Positions 1 through 5,551 of a DNA stretch of 5,551 nucleotides are shown piece by piece. The notes beneath the pieces are model-generated. The model had not been told where the DNA came from and ran no database searches. It saw nothing but the letters and a program-made list of their open reading frames with translations. A program made the translations under genes and the position numbers. Numbering within the stretch: the first letter of the stretch is position 1; each line of letters begins with the position of its first letter. The DNA is from Oscillospiraceae bacterium (lineage in GTDB: Bacteria > Bacillota > Clostridia > Oscillospirales > Acutalibacteraceae), in contig DNGF01000155.1 of NCBI GenBank assembly GCA_003486665.1, positions 234 to 5,784 of the forward strand, given 5' to 3'.

Positions 1-2242
1 CCGCCGCTCCGATTTTCAGTCCGGGAGGAATAAATCGGGCTTCGATTTCTGCCCTGCCGGCAGGAACGATTATGCCCATCATTCTGCCGTTTATTTCAAT
101 AATATCGGTATCCTTACCGTTGACACTAACCTGCCATCCGCTGTCATTTGGTACGCTGAAATAAACAAGTCTTTCCTTTTCACCATTCGATACGGCCTTA
201 AATCCGGATGAATTCATTTCAAATGAAACACAAGCCGAAGCTTTTCTGTTTTCAGCTTCCTGCTTCCAATCAAACGCTTCATTCTCATCAAGCTTTGTCA
301 GAAGTCCGCTTAATTTAGCTTCATTTTCCTTAGAAACATAGCAAGCCTTTGTCATAAGCTCTATTCGCCTGTCGTTTTCCGCTTTGCTCTTGGTGAATTT
401 CACATCATCAATTACATAGTAATCATAAGTGAAGCCGAACGGGACATAGTATTCCGCACTGCTTATACTGCCGTCCTTTTCAATAACCTCGGACAGACTC
501 AGAACGGACTGAATCGCAGGTGTTGTGTAAAAAGCTTTAGTTGTAGGCATACCGCCGACATAATAGCCGGCAATACGGCAAAACTGCGAGGTGGCATGGG
601 ACTTAAAGCTGTTAAAGGTTGAAGCCGTCGGTCTGTTTATTATCATGCCGTAATTCGCATATTTGCGGTTATTCATCACTCTGGAGGAATAAACCGTTTC
701 CTCTGTCCGAGCCTCTTGTGAAACATATTCATAGTTACTGCCCTTATAGGAGTAGATCTCGTTTTGAAGATAGAGCGTATAGCTCAGCACACAAACCAAA
801 GCGGTCGCCGCGGCAACCTTTTTCGGGTCGAAAATGAATTTTTTCTTTATGAGTATCGCAAGCACTCCGTAAGACAGAAGAATCAAGGCAATCAGCACCA
901 AAAGGTACCTGAGATCCCCCATTCTGAAGCGGTTCTGAAAGCGTGAAGCCTTAAGGTATCTTCCCATGATTTCGAGTACCTTTTTCTGTGACGGACACTT
1001 GAGGACATAAACATACACCGTCTTCGCAACACCGAGCAGCGCCCAAAATACGGCGGCAAGCACCGTTATCGTCTTCGCGGCAAACTTGTATTTCGGCGAA
1101 AAATCCTCGCCGCTTTCTTTAATGTTCTCAATAACTCTCAGAGAAACCAAAATCAAAATAAGGATAAGAGCATACCACCAGCGTGTGTATGCCATGTATG
1201 AAAAGAGATTGAAAATACCGTTTCCGAAAGGAATAAGAGTAATTATAAGGCAAACCTTCATCAGCCTTGTACTCCAGCTTTTGCTTTTGCCTTTCAGCTC
1301 CGTTATCCAGAAAAATGCACCGAAAAGAGGAATAAAAGCGGTTGTCGAGCAATACTCGGCATACCTCATTCCGATAGCGGAACCGAGTATTCCCTCACTC
1401 GGCAAAATCAAGCCCTTTATGATCTTGAAAATATGCGGAATAGCATAAATTCCTGCAAAGAACGCACCGTCATGGCTTGATGTCGCCTTATCGGTTTCAA
1501 GCAAGGTCAATGCCGACGGAAGAAGTATCACAGCCGCCGCCAATCCGCCGAATCCATAGTACATAAGACATCTGAAGCCGTCCCTGAACTTATACTTCTC
1601 TTCACTTTTTATTCTTACCACAAGATAGATCAAGAAGAAAATAGATGTTCCGATATAAAAATAATAGTTAACAAGCGCATTCAGCAGCGATACAAGAAAC
1701 AACAGATAAGGCTTTCTTTTTTCAAGTACCTCATCGGTAAAATACAACACCAACGGAAAAAACGCTATAACATCAAGGAAGTGATAATAGAACGATGAAT
1801 CCATTGAAAAAGATGAAAAGGCATACATAAACGCACCGGCAGCGGCATAAAAACGCGAACCGATGTGTCTTTTCAGATATGCAAACGCAGTCATAGCCGC
1901 AACAGCGTGCTTCAATACAAACATCGCGGCAAGTCCCGCGCCGAGGAATCTCTCCGGCAGAACCACAAGCGGCCAAAAGAAAGGACTGCCGTAAACATAA
2001 AAGGAATATGAGCCTATATAATTTGCTCCGAGGAATGTGTTCCAGCTCCAAAACGGAGTACCCGAAAGAAACATTCTTCTGCTTTCCTTAATAAAAGGAA
2101 TCTGCTGCGTCATGTAATCGCCGACCATATACAGGTTAAAGCGGTTGCTTATCAAAATCGGCAGGATAGTGCAAAAAGATATCAGCAAAGCAATCAAAAA
2201 AACCTTATATGCCTTGACTGAGTTCTCCTTTTCAATTCTCAT
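1..2242 (-). CDS. YfhO-family multi-pass membrane protein (GT-C fold), 3' end outside window
   Basis: Seen: an uninterrupted minus-strand reading frame of 747 codons from ATG at 2242, still open at the window edge. Hydrophobic segments lie near residues 13-32, 102-122, 131-145, 152-169, 178-209, 226-246, 299-313, 326-346, 354-372, 390-411, 445-466 and 475-492. A large soluble, presumably extracytoplasmic, region follows from about 493. It ends in the pattern GWQVSVNGK (702-710), INGRMMGIIVPAG (717-729) and FIPPGLKIG (737-745), which I recognise as the conserved C-terminal part of YfhO proteins (PF09586). An early GD-x4-Q-x2-PF motif (GDYMTQQIPF, 41-50) matches the acidic first-loop motif of this family and GT-C enzymes; D42 is the candidate catalytic residue. 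Family members usually close with one more membrane helix, which would lie just beyond base 1. Known: Bacillus YfhO is implicated in adding sugar from an undecaprenyl-phosphate carrier to lipoteichoic acid. The exact substrate here is unknown. The start is supported by AAAGAGGGG 8 nt upstream. It sits 15 bp after the CPBP-like gene and is probably co-transcribed with it. Confidence 0.87.
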   Translation of the reverse strand, partial: MRIEKENSVKAYKVFLIALLISFCTILPILISNRFNLYMVGDYMTQQIPFIKESRRMFLSGTPFWSWNTFLGANYIGSYSFYVYGSPFFWPLVVLPERFLGAGLAAMFVLKHAVAAMTAFAYLKRHIGSRFYAAAGAFMYAFSSFSMDSSFYYHFLDVIAFFPLVLYFTDEVLEKRKPYLLFLVSLLNALVNYYFYIGTSIFFLIYLVVRIKSEEKYKFRDGFRCLMYYGFGGLAAAVILLPSALTLLETDKATSSHDGAFFAGIYAIPHIFKIIKGLILPSEGILGSAIGMRYAEYCSTTAFIPLFGAFFWITELKGKSKSWSTRLMKVCLIITLIPFGNGIFNLFSYMAYTRWWYALILILILVSLRVIENIKESGEDFSPKYKFAAKTITVLAAVFWALLGVAKTVYVYVLKCPSQKKVLEIMGRYLKASRFQNRFRMGDLRYLLVLIALILLSYGVLAILIKKKFIFDPKKVAAATALVCVLSYTLYLQNEIYSYKGSNYEYVSQEARTEETVYSSRVMNNRKYANYGMIINRPTASTFNSFKSHATSQFCRIAGYYVGGMPTTKAFYTTPAIQSVLSLSEVIEKDGSISSAEYYVPFGFTYDYYVIDDVKFTKSKAENDRRIELMTKACYVSKENEAKLSGLLTKLDENEAFDWKQEAENRKASACVSFEMNSSGFKAVSNGEKERLVYFSVPNDSGWQVSVNGKDTDIIEINGRMMGIIVPAGRAEIEARFIPPGLKIGAA

Positions 2243-2250
2243 TCTGTTTT

Positions 2251-2259
2251 CCCCTCTTT
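2251..2259 (-). promoter_or_regulatory. Ribosome binding site of the YfhO-like gene
   Basis: AAAGAGGGG read on the minus strand, 8 nt before the ATG at 2242. It overlaps the TAA stop codon (2258-2260) of the upstream CPBP-like gene, so ribosomes ending there terminate on top of this site. This supports translational coupling and fixes the YfhO start. Confidence 0.75.
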
Positions 2260-3472
2260 AATTATACGTACTTTTGTCAAATTGCTTTTTAAAATATTCA
2301 TCAACAAGCTTTGAAATGCTTTCGGCATTTTCCGGAACATTTTCCGTGCTTCTCATTCTTCTTTTTTTGCCGTGGCTGTTTTCGCTCTCGGTCTTTTTTT
2401 CATCATTTTTAACCGGTTCGTTTTTTTCCGCATATGACGGACCGAACTTTTTTGTATAAGCTTTCGGTTCCCTGTCAAAATCAAGAACCTCGTTTTCTCT
2501 GATATTGCCGAACTTTTTAACCTGCTCGGTTTCGTTCATAGCCATAAGGAAATTATTTGAGGCAGTTTTTGCATCCGTACTTTCGCTCGACTCGTTCATT
2601 GCGGCAAGAACGTCATGACTGGTTTTCATTTCCTTTGCATATTCGGCATTTACCCTGTCGCGCTTGTAATAAAACGGAATAAAAATCACGCACGAAATTA
2701 TCTGGATAACAAGAGCCGTTACGAGAAGCCATTTGTCAGGCAAGCGGTCATTTGAAAAATATACGCTTGTCGTTATAACCATATTGACAAAATGATCGGC
2801 AACAGCCATCCAAACAGAGCCGTTGACCTTATAATAGTAGCCCCATCGCAGAGAGCTGATAAGCACAGTCAAAGCAGAAGCCGTCACCGTTATTGCGACA
2901 TCTGCGGCGGCGCAGTTTTCAAATTTTCCGTCAAAGAGGGCTTTGATCGCAACAATACCCGACATAAGCGTAAAAATTACCGCCTGAATAAAATTGGATT
3001 TATTGGCTCCGAATTTTCTGCAAAGCTGATTCAGCATGAAGCCTCTGTAAAGCTCCTTGAAAAACACATTAATAAGCAAAGCGACTATATAAACAGTCAA
3101 TGAAATAAGCACGCCGCGTCCCGCGCTGTTCGGAGGATTCAGCGAAATGCTCACTTCATGATAAAAGCCTTTAAGTTTAAAATAAATAAACTCCGCCGCA
3201 TATATAACAACGATCGGCGCAAGTGAAAATCCGACGCCGTACAGCAATTCAAATACACATCCGAAGCTGTTCAGGCATCTTCTTTTCAAATTAAACCTCA
3301 GCATTTTTGAAGCCGCCGCAAGCATGATCAGCCCCAAAACTCTTGCGACCACGGTATCGCCTATTATTGTTTCGTTGCTTTTTATAAAAAAGACGTCTGT
3401 AATCTGAACTGCCATGATCGCCGCCGTCAATAAAAATACAACGGTAAATCTTTTTTCCCGCAAATCTTTCAT
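2258..3472 (-). CDS. CPBP-like (CAAX protease/bacteriocin-processing type) membrane protein with degenerate active site and long charged tail
   Basis: 404 aa. About eight hydrophobic segments are visible near residues 9-29, 37-57, 72-97, 121-139, 161-180, 190-209, 219-237 and 248-269. A hydrophilic, probably cytoplasmic tail of about 135 residues follows. The best family match by motif is CPBP/Abi (PF02517). FKELYRGFM (138-146) resembles the EExxxRG motif, FTLMS (167-171) sits where FxxxH is expected, and GYYYKVNGSVWMAVADHFVNM (211-231) closely resembles the last motif region with its HxxxN. Only E140, R143 and H227 look retained: the EE pair reads FK with the glutamate one place late, and the second-motif His appears to be Ser171. 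It may therefore be a non-catalytic or altered member. The tail repeats LxAMNE[S/T] (289-295 and 309-315), has KKFG twice (319-322, 341-344), and carries a basic patch KKRRMR (369-374). Start: ATG 3472 with a weak GAGAG site 7 nt upstream, 21 bp after nadE. The role is unknown; the family includes prenyl-protein proteases, bacteriocin self-immunity proteins and scaffolds. Family call is moderate; function is not assignable. Confidence 0.75.
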   Translation of the reverse strand: MKDLREKRFTVVFLLTAAIMAVQITDVFFIKSNETIIGDTVVARVLGLIMLAAASKMLRFNLKRRCLNSFGCVFELLYGVGFSLAPIVVIYAAEFIYFKLKGFYHEVSISLNPPNSAGRGVLISLTVYIVALLINVFFKELYRGFMLNQLCRKFGANKSNFIQAVIFTLMSGIVAIKALFDGKFENCAAADVAITVTASALTVLISSLRWGYYYKVNGSVWMAVADHFVNMVITTSVYFSNDRLPDKWLLVTALVIQIISCVIFIPFYYKRDRVNAEYAKEMKTSHDVLAAMNESSESTDAKTASNNFLMAMNETEQVKKFGNIRENEVLDFDREPKAYTKKFGPSYAEKNEPVKNDEKKTESENSHGKKRRMRSTENVPENAESISKLVDEYFKKQFDKSTYN

Positions 3473-3479
3473 AATATTT

Positions 3480-3484
3480 CTCTC
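3480..3484 (-). promoter_or_regulatory. Weak ribosome binding site of the CPBP-like gene
   Basis: GAGAG on the minus strand, 7 nt before the ATG at 3472, inside the 21-bp gap after nadE. It is a poorer match to the 16S tail than the sites of its two neighbours, so this gene may be translated less or depend on ribosomes arriving from nadE. Confidence 0.5.
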
Positions 3485-3493
3485 GTTCCGTAT

Positions 3494-5431
3494 TTATTTC
3501 AGCTCTTCTATCTCCCTGAGCCATATTCCGTATGAAGCGTCGCTCGGCATTCTCCAATCCCCTCGCGGAGAAAGACAAACACTGCCTATCTTTACTCCGT
3601 CGGGCAGACAGCTTCTCTTAAACTGCTGAGTAAAGAATCTCCTGTAGAATACCTTGAGCCATTTAAGTATTGTTTCACTGTCAAAATCCTCTTTAAATGC
3701 TTTCTGTGCAAGAAAATATATCTTCGACGGCGAAAAGCCGAAACGAAGAAGATAATAAAGGAAGAAATCGTGAAGTGCATACGGTCCGATTATCTCTTCC
3801 GTTTCCTGCTGAATATTTCCGTTTTCATCCGGAGGAAGAAGCTCCGGACTTATCGGCGTATCAATTATATCCTCAAGCACATGGGTGCTGTCCGGAAAGA
3901 TATTATAATCTATCAGCGCCGCTATCATCCACCGTACAAGGGTCTTCGGCACGCCGCAGTTAACGCCGTACATACTCATGTGATCGGCATTGTAGGTACA
4001 CCAGCCGAGGGCAAGCTCGCTGAGATCACCCGTTCCTACGACAAAGCCGCCTACCTTACACGCATAGTCCATCAAAACCTGCGTTCTCTCGCGTGCCTGG
4101 ATATTCTCATAGGTCACGTCAAACTTATCCGTCGGATGGCCGATATCGCGGCAATGAAGCGTACAAGCCTCCTTAATGTCGATCTCCATAGAATGAACGC
4201 CGAGTGTTTTCATAAGCTCCCATGCGTTTGAGTGCGTCCTTTTTGTCGTGCCGAAACAGGGAAGAGTTATTGCAATAACATCGGACGGATCTCGTCCGAG
4301 CTGACGTGCCGTTTCGGCGCATACAAGCAGAGCAAGCGTGGAGTCCAGTCCGCCGGAAACTCCGAGAACCATCTTGCCGCCGACCTTTGAAGCACGTTTG
4401 CTCAGTCCTGCAACCTGCATACGGAAAATATCCATACAGCGCTCGATTCTGTCCTTTTTGTCCGAGGGAACAAACGGAAGCTTTTTGACTTCGTAAAGCC
4501 TGCCGTCACATTCAGCATTCCCATCGGTTTTAACTTCAACGTAATCCCTGCCGTCAAGGTAGATTGACGCCGAGTCGGCAAAGGTTTTGTTCTCCGCCCT
4601 GTCGGCTCTTATCTTGCCGAGATCAACGTCATGCTTAAGCGAATATCCGCCGTCAATAAGCCTGTCGTTCTGTGCAAGAACAGCTCCGTTTTCACAAATA
4701 AGAGAATGTCCGGAAAAAATCAGATCCGTTGTCGATTCGGTCATTCCTGCGCTTGCGTAAGCATAGGCACAAAGACATCTTGCCGACTGCTGCGCCGCAA
4801 GCTCGGTTCTGTACTTTCTCTTCATTATCGTTTCGTTTGACGCAGAAAGATTGAGTATAACCTCCGCACCGGCAAGGCTGAGAAGCGTTGACGGAGGAAG
4901 CGGCGCCCAGAGATCCTCGCATATTTCAACGCCGAGCTTAACTCCCGAACAGTTGAAAATAAGATTGTTGCCAACCGGTATATCGTATTTTTCATCGAGT
5001 CCCAGCTCGTCCGAACCGATTGAACCGCATTTAAGGTCCGCAGCGGAACAGAACCAGCGCTTTTCATAATACTCGTTGTAAGTCGGTATAAAGGTCTTAA
5101 CAGCTATACCGTTCACCCTGCCGCATGACATTACAACCGCGCAGTTGTAGAGCTGACCGCCGATAAGCAGCGGCGCCCCGACCGCAACGAGAGAATTGCA
5201 GTTTTCGGTTGCCTTGACGATCTCGGCAATACCTTTTTTCGCACCGTCCGTCAGCGTTTTCTGAAAGAAAAGATCGGCGCAGGTATATCCCGTAACGCAA
5301 AGCTCAGGAAAAACTATTGCATCGGCGTCCTTGTTTATATCAATGTATTCGATTATTTTCTGTGTATTAAGCTCCGTATCGCCGACCTCGACCTCCGGAA
5401 CCGCACAGGCTATTCTGATAAAATCAAACAT
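3494..5431 (-). CDS. nadE: Glutamine-dependent NAD+ synthetase (glutaminase-fused, long form)
   Basis: Catalyses the last step of NAD+ synthesis in the cytoplasm: deamido-NAD+ (NaAD) + ATP + glutamine give NAD+, AMP, PPi and glutamate. 645 aa, close to the 640-680 aa of the long bacterial and mycobacterial form. Residues about 1-275 are a nitrilase-type (CN hydrolase) glutaminase domain with the Glu-Lys-Cys triad visible: E43 in FPELCVTGYT, K112 in KTFIPTYNEYYEKR, C171 in GVEICEDLWAP. Residues about 325-640 are the synthetase domain. It has the ATP pyrophosphatase P-loop SGGLDST (359-365), YENIQARERTQVLM (441-454), GTGDLSELALGWCTYNADHMSMY (467-489), and FKRSCLPDGVKIG with SPRGDWRMPSD near the C-terminus (604-631). 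The two domains let ammonia from glutamine be channelled to the synthetase site. Start: an in-frame ATG exists further upstream at 5494, but it lies upstream of the promoter's -35 box. The ATG at 5431 begins MFDFIRIACA, the normal family N-terminus, and has AAGGTGA 5 nt upstream. First gene of the apparent operon. No missing residues or frameshift seen. Confidence 0.97.
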   Translation of the reverse strand: MFDFIRIACAVPEVEVGDTELNTQKIIEYIDINKDADAIVFPELCVTGYTCADLFFQKTLTDGAKKGIAEIVKATENCNSLVAVGAPLLIGGQLYNCAVVMSCGRVNGIAVKTFIPTYNEYYEKRWFCSAADLKCGSIGSDELGLDEKYDIPVGNNLIFNCSGVKLGVEICEDLWAPLPPSTLLSLAGAEVILNLSASNETIMKRKYRTELAAQQSARCLCAYAYASAGMTESTTDLIFSGHSLICENGAVLAQNDRLIDGGYSLKHDVDLGKIRADRAENKTFADSASIYLDGRDYVEVKTDGNAECDGRLYEVKKLPFVPSDKKDRIERCMDIFRMQVAGLSKRASKVGGKMVLGVSGGLDSTLALLVCAETARQLGRDPSDVIAITLPCFGTTKRTHSNAWELMKTLGVHSMEIDIKEACTLHCRDIGHPTDKFDVTYENIQARERTQVLMDYACKVGGFVVGTGDLSELALGWCTYNADHMSMYGVNCGVPKTLVRWMIAALIDYNIFPDSTHVLEDIIDTPISPELLPPDENGNIQQETEEIIGPYALHDFFLYYLLRFGFSPSKIYFLAQKAFKEDFDSETILKWLKVFYRRFFTQQFKRSCLPDGVKIGSVCLSPRGDWRMPSDASYGIWLREIEELK

Positions 5432-5436
5432 ATATA

Positions 5437-5443
5437 TCACCTT
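5437..5443 (-). promoter_or_regulatory. Ribosome binding site of nadE (decides the start)
   Basis: AAGGTGA on the minus strand, 5 nt before the ATG at 5431. It matches the anti-Shine-Dalgarno sequence well and selects this ATG over the upstream in-frame ATG at 5494. Confidence 0.85.
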
Positions 5444-5462
5444 ACCGTATTTATACACAGCT

Positions 5463-5490
5463 ATTATATCACAAAAATGCAATGTGTCAA
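5463..5490 (-). promoter_or_regulatory. Sigma-A/sigma-70 promoter for the nadE operon, with extended -10
   Basis: Minus strand: -35 box TTGACA (5485-5490, perfect consensus), a 16-bp spacer, and -10 box TATAAT (5463-5468, perfect consensus). The -10 is preceded by TG plus one base, making an extended -10 element. Transcription should start near 5455-5457, leaving a leader of about 25 nt before the nadE ATG. That is too short for a riboswitch or attenuator, so control is more likely at the DNA level. No second promoter is evident before the two downstream genes. Confidence 0.88.
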
Positions 5491-5509
5491 ACATCTTATG
5501 ACAAATGTT
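5485..5509. promoter_or_regulatory. Possible operator: imperfect inverted repeats over and upstream of the -35 box
   Basis: On the plus strand TGTCA (5485-5489) and TGACA (5499-5503) form an inverted repeat with a 9-bp centre. An overlapping pair AACAT (5490-5494) and ATGTT (5505-5509) forms another with a 10-bp centre. The first covers the -35 hexamer, a position where a bound repressor would block transcription. NAD synthesis genes in Firmicutes are often under repressors such as NiaR, but I cannot confirm a match to its site. The arms are short and could be chance. Confidence 0.3.
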
Positions 5510-5531
5510 ACAGACTTGTTTTTTGCATATT

Positions 5532-5551
5532 TTTATTGAAATTTCAATAAA
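5532..5551. repeat. 20-bp perfect AT-rich palindrome at the window edge
   Basis: TTTATTGAAA followed directly by its reverse complement, with no loop; it may extend past the window. It lies about 40 bp upstream of the nadE -35 box. The absence of a loop and of GC pairs argues against a terminator. It could be a protein-binding site or an upstream AT-rich element. No gene is visible in 5432-5551 apart from the signals listed. Confidence 0.55.

Noticed and set aside
1086..1448. Plus-strand frame of 120 codons
   Set aside because: Lies wholly opposite the YfhO-like gene, whose frame is continuous and has clear family motifs; the frame has no recognisable domain.
1773..2051. Minus-strand frame of 92 codons, Cys-rich
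   Set aside because: Out-of-frame shadow of the YfhO-like gene; the cysteines come from frame-shifted reading of membrane-segment codons.
3291..3578. Minus-strand frame spanning the nadE/CPBP junction
   Set aside because: Overlaps both real genes in another frame, with no RBS or recognisable domain.
3770..4231. Plus-strand frame of 153 codons
   Set aside because: Antisense to the conserved synthetase domain of nadE; its residues mirror that coding sequence and show no family signature.
5432..5457. Riboswitch or attenuator in the nadE leader
   Set aside because: The predicted leader is only about 25 nt, too short for a folded sensor.
5432..5494. N-terminal extension of nadE from the ATG at 5494
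   Set aside because: It contains the promoter and RBS of nadE, and the extra residues are not part of the NadE N-terminus; the start at 5431 is used.
5532..5551. Rho-independent terminator of an upstream gene
   Set aside because: The stem has no loop and almost no GC pairs, and it is not followed by a clean T-run on the minus strand, so it would be a poor terminator.
1..5551. CRISPR array, insertion sequence, tRNA or rRNA
   Set aside because: No regularly spaced repeats, transposase motifs, terminal repeats or structural RNA signatures; nearly all of the window is explained by three coding genes.

Overview
The window is a single coding block read entirely on the minus strand. It holds three consecutive genes in the order nadE, then a CPBP-type membrane protein, then a YfhO-type membrane protein that runs off the left edge. 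Base composition is moderate in GC by eye. AT-rich signals, Shine-Dalgarno sites of the GGAGG type, a near-perfect sigma-A promoter, a long glutaminase-fused NAD synthetase and a YfhO protein together suggest a Gram-positive bacterium of the Firmicutes, most likely a Clostridia/Oscillospiraceae-like gut anaerobe. That placement is inferred from style and protein families, not from a marker gene.

Layout from right to left, which is the direction of transcription. Positions 5432-5551 form an intergenic promoter region. It has a 20-bp perfect AT-rich palindrome at the very edge, a consensus -35 (TTGACA) and an extended -10 (TG-A-TATAAT). nadE occupies 3494-5431, encodes glutamine-dependent NAD+ synthetase, and looks complete with all catalytic motifs. 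After a 21-bp gap comes the CPBP-like gene (2258-3472, 404 aa), a predicted eight-helix membrane protein with a long charged tail, in which the usual protease motifs are only partly kept. After a 15-bp gap comes the YfhO-like gene (1-2242, 747 codons visible, no stop in the window). No terminator-like hairpin lies in either gap, so the three genes probably form one transcript driven by the promoter in front of nadE.

How they might work together: nadE performs the last step of NAD+ synthesis in the cytoplasm. The two following genes encode membrane proteins; YfhO relatives are GT-C-fold proteins linked to glycosylation of cell-envelope polymers. I see no direct biochemical link between NAD+ synthesis and the membrane proteins, so the grouping may be only co-transcription. 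I found no mobile element, CRISPR array, RNA gene or clear new system. The most unusual items are the degenerate CPBP active site with its repeat-bearing tail and the operator-like symmetry around the nadE promoter.
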